Shown here in pieces: positions 1 through 5,342 of a stretch of DNA of 5,361 nucleotides (positions are counted from its first letter, which is position 1; each line of letters begins with the position of its first letter). The notes beneath the pieces were generated by a model, which was given only the letters and a program-made list of their open reading frames with translations, was not told the DNA's origin and made no database searches. Source of the stretch: Mariprofundus sp. (lineage in GTDB: Bacteria; Pseudomonadota; Zetaproteobacteria; Mariprofundales; Mariprofundaceae); assembly GCA_030951065.1 (NCBI GenBank), contig JAUZQH010000099.1, positions 1 to 5,361 on the forward strand, written 5' to 3'. The translations under genes were made by a program, and so were the position numbers.

Positions 1-90
1 ATCACCGCCCAGGTGTTTCAGCCATCCCTCGGCCATTTGTGAACGGCATGAGTTGCCGGTACATAAAAAAAGCACCTGTTTTTTGTCCAT
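1..90 (-). CDS. arsC: Arsenate reductase ArsC, thioredoxin-coupled type (5' part only)
   Basis: This is the N-terminal 30 codons of an arsenate reductase; the rest lies beyond the left edge. The visible protein begins [20 protein letters not shown], which contains the low-molecular-weight phosphatase-fold P-loop CX5R (Cys10 to Arg16), and continues EGW. It closely resembles the start of the thioredoxin-linked ArsC of Staphylococcus (pI258 type). In that family Cys10 attacks arsenate in the cytoplasm, and two later cysteines (outside this window) pass the disulfide to thioredoxin. The ATG is preceded by an AAGGAG ribosome-binding site at 98-103 with suitable spacing. The gene follows the ACR3 permease by 24 bases on the same strand, so the two are almost certainly one transcript: ArsC makes arsenite, ACR3 exports it. 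The trxC gene elsewhere in the window is a natural electron donor. The family call is firm; completeness of the gene cannot be judged. Confidence 0.93.
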   Translation of the reverse strand, partial: MDKKQVLFLCTGNSCRSQMAEGWLKHLGGD

Positions 91-114
91 GATTGATCTC
101 CTTTAGCCATACTT

Positions 115-1173
115 TTAAGCACGAAGGTTTTTTGTGATTCCCGATTCATACCAGTGTTTTGAGCGATTGACGATGCTGGCGACCGAGAGCATCACCGGCA
201 CCTCGACCAGCACACCGACCACTGTGGCCAGTGCAGCACCGGATTCGAAGCCGAACAGGGCAATGGCGGTTGCAACAGCCAGTTCAAAGAAATTGGATGC
301 ACCGATCAGCGCCGATGGCCCGGCAATGCCGTGGACGACGCCCAGTCTTCGGTTGAACCAGTAGGCCAGTGCTGAATTGAAATAGACCTGAATGGTGATC
401 GGGATAGCCAGTAACAGAATCACCAGCGGCTGGGCCAGAATCTGCTCACCCTGAAAGCCGAACAACAGAATCACCGTCAGCAACAGTGCGCCCATCGACA
501 TTGGATTCATCCAGTGCAGCACATCATCCAGCCTGTTTTGGGACAGGAGCATATTACGGGTGAACCAGGCCAGTATCACAGGGATCACAATATACAGCAG
601 CACAGAGAGCAACAGCGTGGCCCACGGTACGGTAATTGAGGCCACGCCGAGCAACAGGCCGACAATCGGGGCAAAGGCAAAGATCATAATCACATCGTTT
701 AAAGCGACTTGCGAGAGGGTGAACTGCGGATCGCCGCCAACCAGTCGCGACCAGACAAAGACCATGGCCGTGCAGGGAGCTGCAGCCAGCAGAATCAGAC
801 CGGCGATGTATTCCGGAATCTTGTCCGCATCAAGCAGGGGGGCGAACAGATGAGCCAGAAACAGCCAGCCGAGCAGCGCCATCGAAAATGGTTTGACCAG
901 CCAGTTGATGCCCAGCGTTATCCCGATTCCACGTTTGTGGTGCCACACTTCGTGCAGGGATGAGTAGTCGATTTTGAGCAGCATGGGGAAAATCATGACC
1001 CAGATCAGCACGGCGACCGGCAGATTAATATGAGCGACCTCCATGCCTCCGAGCGCATGGAACATCGATGGCAACAACCAGCCCAGTGTGATGCCTGCCG
1101 CGATACAGAGAAATACCCACAGCGTCAGATAACGCGCAAACAATCCCATCGTCTGTTTATTCCCGGATGACAT
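115..1173 (-). CDS. acr3: ACR3-family arsenite efflux permease
   Basis: Inner-membrane carrier of the ACR3 (BART superfamily) type that exports arsenite, driven by the proton-motive force. The 352-residue product has the usual family length and about ten hydrophobic segments. Two family hallmarks are visible: the APCTAMVFVWS segment with the conserved, functionally essential cysteine at about residue 134, and the late GPSALIGASNFFELAVA segment with its conserved glutamate at about residue 297. The start is set at the ATG at 1173 because a strong GGAGGT Shine-Dalgarno (1178-1183) lies four bases upstream. A TTG at 1194 in the same frame adds seven residues, but it lies next to the predicted -10 box and upstream of the expected transcript start, so it is unlikely to be used. 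arsC follows after 24 bases. The promoter contains a palindromic candidate ArsR operator, so arsenite-inducible expression is expected. Confidence 0.95.
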   Translation of the reverse strand: MSSGNKQTMGLFARYLTLWVFLCIAAGITLGWLLPSMFHALGGMEVAHINLPVAVLIWVMIFPMLLKIDYSSLHEVWHHKRGIGITLGINWLVKPFSMALLGWLFLAHLFAPLLDADKIPEYIAGLILLAAAPCTAMVFVWSRLVGGDPQFTLSQVALNDVIMIFAFAPIVGLLLGVASITVPWATLLLSVLLYIVIPVILAWFTRNMLLSQNRLDDVLHWMNPMSMGALLLTVILLFGFQGEQILAQPLVILLLAIPITIQVYFNSALAYWFNRRLGVVHGIAGPSALIGASNFFELAVATAIALFGFESGAALATVVGVLVEVPVMLSVASIVNRSKHWYESGITKNLRA

Positions 1174-1194
1174 ATGCACCTCCAAATACGCCAA

Positions 1195-1223
1195 ACTATA
1201 TTCGTATATCCGGATATAGTAAA
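1195..1223 (-). promoter_or_regulatory. Promoter of the ACR3-arsC operon
   Basis: Read on the minus strand, TTTACT (-35, 1218-1223) and TATAGT (-10, 1195-1200) are separated by exactly 17 bases. The -10 box matches consensus at five of six positions and the -35 at four of six. Transcription would start near 1188, leaving a leader of about 15 bases that just includes the ribosome-binding site of ACR3. The spacer contains the palindrome described separately. This is a pattern match without experimental support, but box quality, spacing and position agree. Confidence 0.65.
1205..1218. promoter_or_regulatory. Palindromic candidate ArsR operator
   Basis: TATATCCGGATATA is a perfect 14-bp inverted repeat lying between the -35 and -10 boxes of the ACR3 promoter and touching the -35. 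ArsR/SmtB repressors bind short A+T-rich dyads that overlap promoters, so a bound dimer here would block RNA polymerase. The core CCGGATAT recurs twice upstream of the arsR gene in this window, which supports a shared regulator. The assignment to this ArsR is inference. Confidence 0.6.
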
Positions 1224-1258
1224 CAGATGAGGCAAATTGAATGCATGACGGGTTTAAA

Positions 1259-1287
1259 TTGCATTGCTATTTGTTTGGAGCTATATT
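1259..1287 (+). promoter_or_regulatory. Possible promoter of the toxin-antitoxin pair
   Basis: TATATT (1282-1287) is a five-of-six match to the -10 consensus and lies 17 bases after TTGCAT (1259-1264), a weak -35 matching only in its TTG. The predicted start near 1294 falls just ahead of a strong AGGAGGT ribosome-binding site (1299-1305) of the antitoxin. It is divergent from the ACR3 promoter, with about 35 bases between the two -35 boxes. No clear antitoxin operator was identified; the region is simply A+T-rich. Confidence 0.4.
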
Positions 1288-1311
1288 TTTTCATTAAAAG
1301 GAGGTAAAGGC

Positions 1312-1515
1312 ATGGGAATAGCAATTGAAGAAATTGAGAATGAGATTATAAATTTACCTCAAGATCAATTAAGAAAATTTCGTGCTTGGTATGAAGCGTT
1401 TGATTCCAAAACTTGGGATGAACAAATTGAACATGATGTCGTTACAGGAAAGCTTGATGCTTTGGCTAATGCTGCCATTGCTGATCATGAAGCTGGAAGA
1501 TCAACAAAATTGTGA
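1312..1515 (+). CDS. Small antitoxin of a RelE/ParE-like type II toxin-antitoxin pair
   Basis: A 67-residue acidic protein beginning MGIAIEEIENEIINLP, with a central RAWYEAFDSKTWDEQIE stretch and a GKLDALANAAIADHEAGR tail. This pattern is typical of small antitoxins encoded just before RelE/ParE-like toxins of the HPSLHFKKV type. In such pairs the antitoxin binds and neutralises the toxin in the cytoplasm and often represses its own promoter. No classical DNA-binding domain (AbrB, RHH or HTH) is evident, so autoregulation cannot be inferred from the sequence. The ATG at 1312 is chosen because AGGAGGT at 1299-1305 stands six bases upstream; an earlier in-frame start at 1264 lies within the predicted promoter. 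The stop codon overlaps a GTG that looks like the original toxin start. The gene is visibly more A+T-rich than its neighbours, suggesting a separate origin. Confidence 0.8.
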   Translation: MGIAIEEIENEIINLPQDQLRKFRAWYEAFDSKTWDEQIEHDVVTGKLDALANAAIADHEAGRSTKL

Positions 1516-1533
1516 TTCATTTTGCAAGGCCCC
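1512..1533 (+). other. Displaced toxin start and single-base frameshift site
   Basis: GTG at 1512-1514 shares bases with the antitoxin stop TGA (1513-1515), the usual translationally coupled arrangement for such pairs. Reading from it gives M-I-H-F-A-R-P and then leaves the toxin frame at the four-C run 1530-1533, reaching a TGA at 1584-1586 after 24 codons. Deleting one C gives MIHFARPLFWGAYKMLP, a continuous and family-like N-terminus. Seen directly: the two frames and the C run. Inferred: that the extra C is a mutation or a base-calling error. Confidence 0.7.
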
Positions 1534-1770
1534 TTATTCTGGGGAGCCTACAAGATGCTCCCACTGACAGTTCAAAATATTGCTGATAAAAATTTTTCAA
1601 TTCTTAAGTCAACCCCAAGACACCCGTCATTACATTTCAAGAAAGTCGGAAAATATTGGTCTGTCAGAGTTGGAATCCATTATCGTGCATTAGCTGTAGA
1701 TGTTAAAGGTGGAGTGCTTTGGTTTTGGATCGGTAGCCATTCTGAATATGATCTGCTCATTAGATCCTAG
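1522..1770 (+). CDS. RelE/ParE-superfamily toxin, apparently frameshifted near its N-terminus
   Basis: The reading frame encodes a small basic toxin with the motifs RHPSLHFKKVGKYWSVRVG and WFWIGSHSEYDLL, recognisable in chromosomal RelE/ParE-like toxins (mRNA interferase or gyrase poison; which one is not clear). From the first possible in-frame start, a TTG at 1522, it would begin LQGPLFWGAYKMLP and have 82 residues; an ATG at 1555 is another option. Neither has a convincing ribosome-binding site. The expected family N-terminus, MIHFARP, is instead encoded in another frame from a GTG at 1512 that overlaps the antitoxin stop (GTGA). It joins the toxin frame perfectly if one C of the CCCC run at 1530-1533 is removed. 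The toxin is therefore either inactivated, made from a poor internal start, or affected by a sequencing error. The family call is good; functional status is uncertain. Confidence 0.75.
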   Translation: MQGPLFWGAYKMLPLTVQNIADKNFSILKSTPRHPSLHFKKVGKYWSVRVGIHYRALAVDVKGGVLWFWIGSHSEYDLLIRS

Positions 1771-1822
1771 CCAGGAAATGTGCCATACAAGCCATAAAGC
1801 GGTTCGGCCTGGGTGAAATTAA

Positions 1823-2596
1823 TCAAAAGCGCAGCTCCAGCCCGCTGCTATATCGCAAATCAACAGGTTTAACGGTCTGAGGCGGTTTTGCATCGTAGGT
1901 GAAATCAAGCGATAGTTTGAGGTCAATATTATCCATGATTTTTACATATACTGACATCTCTTCGAGCAGGCGGTAATCGTTCAATTGATTTATAGCCGGT
2001 TGATAATAGGTGGTGCTGTTGATGCGCAGTTGTTCGTTGAATCGACGTTTGACCACCAGATAATTACTGCTGCGCCATAATCGTGAGCTTGTATCATTGG
2101 TGGTAGCTGTGACACGCAATCGCTCGTGCTCATAAAAACCACCCAGACCAATATATACGGCAGCAACACCTGCTTTCTCAAAGGCAGTTAAACGCAGGCC
2201 ACCACCCAATAGCGTGCGTCTGGATAATCGTGCAAAGGGATCGCGCCCGACCTGTGCCAGAACTTCAACAGCCCACTGCTTATTCAAATCAGTACGGTGC
2301 CGTAAATGCAAAAATGACTTGTTACTATCGACCTTGCCGCGGCTTGTACCATAGTTATATTGCAACATCAGAAATTCAGTATGTTGCTGATGCTTCCATT
2401 GACTAAGTATATCGGCCTTGATGCTGCTTTTGACGGTATTGCCGCTGGCACCATTAACAGCAACATTGGCTACGTGGCTGATACCATCTTCTTCAGGGCC
2501 GATAATGGCCTTTTCAACATTCACAATCGCAAATGCAGGAAGAGGAAAAAGTAGTGAAAGAATGAAAAGGTAACGCAGTACCAAGGTGTTAGGCAT
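1823..2596 (-). CDS. DUF481-type outer-membrane beta-barrel protein
   Basis: A 257-residue exported protein. Residues 1-23 form a signal peptide (hydrophobic FILSLLFPLP core, AFA cleavage site before IVNVEK). The mature part has alternating polar/apolar strands, a GASGNT segment near residue 50, then QWKHQQHTEFLMLQYNYG, FLHLRHRTDLNKQWAVEV and RDPFARLSRRTLLGGGL, a pattern typical of the DUF481 (YdiY-like) outer-membrane family. It ends in Phe (ELRF), the usual recognition signal for barrel assembly by BAM. The precise role of this family is not established; some members are described as salt-induced. The ATG at 2596 lacks a strong Shine-Dalgarno but gives a proper signal peptide. The gene lies 68 bases after trxC on the same strand and could be the last gene of an arsR-trxC transcript, though its own promoter is possible. 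A role in arsenic resistance is only suggested by position. Confidence 0.75.
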   Translation of the reverse strand: MPNTLVLRYLFILSLLFPLPAFAIVNVEKAIIGPEEDGISHVANVAVNGASGNTVKSSIKADILSQWKHQQHTEFLMLQYNYGTSRGKVDSNKSFLHLRHRTDLNKQWAVEVLAQVGRDPFARLSRRTLLGGGLRLTAFEKAGVAAVYIGLGGFYEHERLRVTATTNDTSSRLWRSSNYLVVKRRFNEQLRINSTTYYQPAINQLNDYRLLEEMSVYVKIMDNIDLKLSLDFTYDAKPPQTVKPVDLRYSSGLELRF

Positions 2597-2664
2597 GGCC
2601 GAATGCTACTATCCCGCGTTGTTCATGAATATGCCGAAGTAGGGGCTTTGACCCTGAATTATAC

Positions 2665-3108
2665 TCAAATCAAACCGAGCAACCGGGCTTTCAACGCCGC
2701 TTTGGGCAATGCGCCGGCAATGGTATCCAGCTCGCTCGTGCCGCGAAACAGTTTCATCGTCGGGATCGAGCGAATGGAAAATCGGTTGGAGAGTCCCGGG
2801 TTTTCATCGACGTTTACTTTGACGATTTTGATCTGCCCGCGCAGTTCCTGGGCCAGTTCATCGAGCACCGGGGCAATCATGCGGCAGGGTCCGCACCACG
2901 GGGCCCAGAAATCGACCAGCACAGGCAGGCCATACTGCTCCACCTCGCGACTGAAATTGGCATCGGTGCCGATAACAGGCTGGTCGGCGATGACCTCGGC
3001 TTTGCATTTTCCGCAATGAACCCGCCCGGCCTGCTCGGGGCTCAGCAGTTCAGAGTCGACGCGGTTGAGTGTGCCGCAGGCGGTGCAGGGTAAGGTGATA
3101 TTGGACAT
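2665..3108 (-). CDS. trxC: Thioredoxin 2 (TrxC) with N-terminal zinc ribbon
   Basis: Cytoplasmic disulfide reductase of the TrxC type, 147 residues, close to the length of the E. coli protein (139). Residues 1-40 carry two CXXC pairs (Cys8/Cys11 and Cys32/Cys35), the zinc-binding module that separates TrxC from TrxA. The thioredoxin fold follows, with the active site WAPWCGPCR (Cys72, Cys75) and the cis-proline in RSIPT (Pro116). The ATG at 3108 is chosen because AGGAG stands five bases upstream and the product then begins like other TrxC proteins; an in-frame TTG at 3165 would add 19 residues without homology. The gene lies 72 bases downstream of arsR on the same strand. Since the arsC in this window is of the thioredoxin-coupled kind, TrxC plausibly supplies its electrons. 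Thioredoxin-system genes are known in some ars operons (for example arsTX), so the context makes sense. Confidence 0.95.
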   Translation of the reverse strand: MSNITLPCTACGTLNRVDSELLSPEQAGRVHCGKCKAEVIADQPVIGTDANFSREVEQYGLPVLVDFWAPWCGPCRMIAPVLDELAQELRGQIKIVKVNVDENPGLSNRFSIRSIPTMKLFRGTSELDTIAGALPKAALKARLLGLI

Positions 3109-3180
3109 GGGGGCTCCTGTTATCGGTGATGCAGCTTTTATAGGGCGGACTTGATGCCGCTTCAAGTACTGCGGTGCTTC

Positions 3181-3546
3181 TCAGCAGGAAATCTGCTGCA
3201 CACGCACCATATCATCGGCCAGTATCGATTCGACCTGATGCAGTGTGGCCAGCTCGGTGATAAAACCGGCATAGGGGCTGTCGCTCTCGATGGCCAGACG
3301 ATAATGGATCCACAGGCCATCCCGGCGACTGCTCACAAGCCCTGCACTGCGCAGTGTGCTCAGATGACGTGAAATACTGCTCTGCGGCAGCCCCAGTACC
3401 TGTACAAAGTGGCAGACGCATAACTCATCCTGGCGGGTCAACAGGTGCACGATACGCAGCCGGATCGGGTCGGCCAGTGCCTTGAAAAAGACGACCGATT
3501 GCATCGGGGTATCTGTCTGCGGAGGTGGTTTGACCGATTCTGCCAT
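3181..3546 (-). CDS. arsR: ArsR/SmtB-family arsenite-responsive repressor
   Basis: A 121-residue winged-helix repressor. It opens with the family's FFKALADPIRLRIVHLL helix (residues 20-36), then ELCVCHFVQVLG, where Cys43 and Cys45 correspond to the metalloid-binding CVC of classical ArsR. The recognition helix region LPQSSISRHLSTLRSAGLV (residues 53-71) and the wing RRDGLWIHYRL (residues 74-84) follow. The third ligand cysteine of the E. coli ArsR motif, three residues after the second, is replaced by Val48; another cysteine is the final residue, Cys121. As(III) binding should release the protein from DNA. The ATG at 3546 has no clear Shine-Dalgarno; an internal ATG (Met15) has none either. 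It is followed by trxC on the same strand and is divergent from the diguanylate cyclase gene. Candidate operators lie in the intergenic space and in the ACR3 promoter, implying autoregulation and control of ACR3-arsC. Confidence 0.95.
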   Translation of the reverse strand: MAESVKPPPQTDTPMQSVVFFKALADPIRLRIVHLLTRQDELCVCHFVQVLGLPQSSISRHLSTLRSAGLVSSRRDGLWIHYRLAIESDSPYAGFITELATLHQVESILADDMVRVQQISC

Positions 3547-3593
3547 GCTGATAAGTGTGGCGGGTCATACTGAAGAATACAACCGATGACGGC

Positions 3594-3607
3594 ATCTGCC
3601 CGGATAT
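3594..3607. promoter_or_regulatory. Candidate ArsR-site, copy 1 of a tandem repeat
   Basis: ATCTGCCCGGATAT is repeated 29 bases further on with a single difference (13 of 14 identical). Its CCGGATAT core is shared with the palindrome in the ACR3 promoter. It lies in the presumed leader of arsR, downstream of the proposed arsR -10. Function is inferred from repetition and position only. Confidence 0.45.
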
Positions 3608-3617
3608 GTTAGCAACA

Positions 3618-3646
3618 AATAGATCTGTCCGGATATTGAGTTTTAA
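3618..3646 (-). promoter_or_regulatory. Possible arsR promoter
   Basis: On the minus strand, TTAAAA (3641-3646) and TCTATT (3618-3623) are separated by 17 bases, each matching consensus at four of six positions. The spacer holds an ATATCCGGA site in the same relative place as the operator in the ACR3 promoter, which is the main reason for the call. It predicts a leader of about 65 bases before arsR. The boxes alone are weak. Confidence 0.35.
3623..3636. promoter_or_regulatory. Candidate ArsR-site, copy 2 of a tandem repeat
   Basis: ATCTGTCCGGATAT, the second copy, falls within the spacer of the proposed minus-strand arsR promoter. It reaches the -35 box of the proposed plus-strand cyclase promoter. 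A repressor bound here could therefore block both divergent promoters. The GGATAT half is identical to the half-site of the ACR3 palindrome; the other half is less symmetric. Confidence 0.5.
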
Positions 3647-3663
3647 TAGAATTCACATATGAT
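3636..3663 (+). promoter_or_regulatory. Possible promoter of the diguanylate cyclase gene
   Basis: TTGAGT (3636-3641, four of six) and TATGAT (3658-3663, five of six) are separated by 16 bases and point toward the cyclase. Transcription would begin near 3670, only a few bases before the ATG at 3672, so the message would be leaderless or nearly so, consistent with the absence of a Shine-Dalgarno there. The -35 abuts a candidate ArsR site. Confidence 0.4.
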
Positions 3664-3671
3664 CACATGTC

Positions 3672-5279
3672 ATGAGCAGTAAAATCCATGATTCTACATG
3701 GAGCCGGGGTTTCTTTCATCGGTTTCTGTCGTATGTGATGGGCTTTCTGCTTATTCTTTCCCTGATCAGCGGGCTCTTTTATGTGCAGAAAATGGATGGG
3801 GAAAAAGAGCGGATCGCCATTGCGCAAAAAAACCACCTTGTGATTCATGCCAACAGTATTTCGTATAATCTCAAACAACTCGGTTATGCACTTCTGTTTC
3901 TGGCTGATCAGGTTCGTTTGCATCGACCTTTTGATGACCCTGAAGGCAGGAAGATTTTTGCCGATGACATGATTTCTTTTCTTAAAACAACGGAGTTATT
4001 TGATCAATTGCGTCTGCTTGATGCTCATGGCATGGAACTGGAACGTGCCAATTACAATGGGGGCCACCCTTTTCTTACGCCGGAGAATGAATTGCAGAAC
4101 AAGAGTGACCGCTATTATGTGCAGCGGGTTCTCAAGCTGGATGCAAACGAGGTATATATTTCTCCACTCGACCTGAATATCGAAAATGGCAAGGTAGAGT
4201 TGCCCTACAAGCCAACGATCCGTTTCGGTATGGCTATTTTCAATGCAAGGGGAGAGAAAAGGGGAATTCTGATGTTGAATTTTCTGGCTGAACACATGCT
4301 GGCTCAGCTCAAGCGCAGCAATGATGGTTTTCCCGGCCGCATTATGCTTCTGAACCGCGCAGGTTACTGGATGTACGGGGTTGAACCGGCCAGACAATGG
4401 GGTTTCATGTTCGAGGATCGCCGCAATGAAACCATGGCACAGAGTTCATATGCTAACTGGCTGCGTATCATTGAATCTGATTCAGGAGATTTCGAAGACC
4501 ATGGCAAGCTCTATGCATTTGCCACTATTTATCCGTTCAGGGAAATGGCTGAAATCCCCATGATTCAGCTGGCATCCAGTGGCAGCAGTTATTTCTGGAA
4601 ACTGGTATCTGATGTTCCCCTGTCAGTGATTGCCAATCGATCTCAGTCGGTGCGCAACATGATTTTTATCTGGAGTGGCTCTATTGCATTTTTACTGATC
4701 GTGATTGCCTGGATGCTGGCAAGATCCGATGTGCGACGTATGGATAGCGAGAGACGGTTACGATATATCGCTCAACATGATGCATTGACCGGTTTAGCCA
4801 GCCGGTCACTCTTTGCCGACCGGATTGAACAGGCGATAGCAATGGCGCGTCGGCATCGTTCATCATTTGCCGTACTCTATCTTGACCTCGATGAGTTCAA
4901 GCCGGTGAATGATAGTTTTGGCCATGATACGGGTGATGCACTGCTAAAGAAGGTCGCCGACCGCCTTCGCTTGTGTGTACGAGAAGTCGATACCGTGGCC
5001 CGTATGGGGGGTGATGAATTTGCCATCATTCTTGTCGAAACGGAGATGGATACTGACGCAGTTCTGGTAGCCAATAAGATTATTCAAACCTTTGAGTCAC
5101 CATTCCGGGTCAATGGTAACACATGCCATGTCAGTGTCAGTATTGGCATTGCCATGTATCCGACCGATGCTGACCAGGCAGAGGATCTTGTTCTCAGGGC
5201 TGACAAGGCCATGTACAGGGCCAAGCTTGAGGGTAAAAATAATTACCGTTTGGCTCACGCAATAGATAAAGAATTCTGA
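3672..5279 (+). CDS. Membrane-bound diguanylate cyclase with periplasmic Cache-like sensor domain
   Basis: A 535-residue protein making cyclic di-GMP from two GTP. It has a short cytoplasmic start, a first membrane helix (about residues 20-38), a periplasmic region of some 290 residues, a second helix (about 330-350), then a GGDEF domain to the C-terminus. The periplasmic part, with SDRYYVQRVLKL, VYISPLDLNIENGKVELPY and FGMAIFNARGEKRGILMLNF, has the look of a double-Cache small-molecule sensor; its ligand is unknown. The GGDEF domain has DALTGLASR (370-378), metal-site Asp405 in YLDLDEFK, NDSFGHDTGD (413-422) and an intact GGDEF active site (446-450). RxxD (Arg437 to Asp440) lies five residues upstream, the inhibitory product-binding I-site, so feedback control is expected. 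No EAL domain is present. The only in-frame ATG before the first helix is 3672, since a stop precedes it at 3660-3662; no Shine-Dalgarno is visible. It is divergent from arsR and may share its operator. Confidence 0.92.
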   Translation: MSSKIHDSTWSRGFFHRFLSYVMGFLLILSLISGLFYVQKMDGEKERIAIAQKNHLVIHANSISYNLKQLGYALLFLADQVRLHRPFDDPEGRKIFADDMISFLKTTELFDQLRLLDAHGMELERANYNGGHPFLTPENELQNKSDRYYVQRVLKLDANEVYISPLDLNIENGKVELPYKPTIRFGMAIFNARGEKRGILMLNFLAEHMLAQLKRSNDGFPGRIMLLNRAGYWMYGVEPARQWGFMFEDRRNETMAQSSYANWLRIIESDSGDFEDHGKLYAFATIYPFREMAEIPMIQLASSGSSYFWKLVSDVPLSVIANRSQSVRNMIFIWSGSIAFLLIVIAWMLARSDVRRMDSERRLRYIAQHDALTGLASRSLFADRIEQAIAMARRHRSSFAVLYLDLDEFKPVNDSFGHDTGDALLKKVADRLRLCVREVDTVARMGGDEFAIILVETEMDTDAVLVANKIIQTFESPFRVNGNTCHVSVSIGIAMYPTDADQAEDLVLRADKAMYRAKLEGKNNYRLAHAIDKEF

Positions 5280-5342
5280 ATCCATGTTTTCTCGCTCATG
5301 AGGAAAAACAGCAGGCCGTTGGATAGCCCTGAATCATATCGC

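Noticed and set aside
1174..1194. N-terminal extension of ACR3 from a TTG at 1194
   Set aside because: It contains the Shine-Dalgarno of the ATG at 1173 and lies upstream of the expected transcript start.
1224..1270. Similar AAATTG-AATGC and AAATTG-CATTGC stretches as an antitoxin operator
   Set aside because: The similarity is short, imperfect and in A+T-rich sequence, so it is not distinguishable from chance.
1750..1766. Short inverted repeat GATCT...AGATC at the toxin end, considered as a terminator
   Set aside because: The stem is only five A+T-containing pairs and no T-run follows on either strand.
1771..1822. Possible bidirectional terminator between the converging toxin and DUF481 genes
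   Set aside because: Only a distant five-base CCAGG/CCTGG pairing was found, with no compact hairpin or T-run.
2603..3019. 138-codon open frame on the plus strand
   Set aside because: It is antisense to trxC, low in recognisable protein features and explained by the codon pattern of trxC.
3109..3165. 19-residue N-terminal extension of TrxC from a TTG at 3165
   Set aside because: The ATG at 3108 has an AGGAG site and gives a normal TrxC N-terminus; the extension resembles nothing.
3996..4397. 133-codon open frame on the minus strand
   Set aside because: It lies wholly inside the diguanylate cyclase gene, has no recognisable domain and is a shadow of that gene.
5286..5309. Imperfect stem GTTTTCTC / GAGGAAAAAC after the cyclase, considered as a terminator
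   Set aside because: The arms pair with bulges, are weak, and no T-run follows; no convincing terminator is visible between the cyclase and the right edge.
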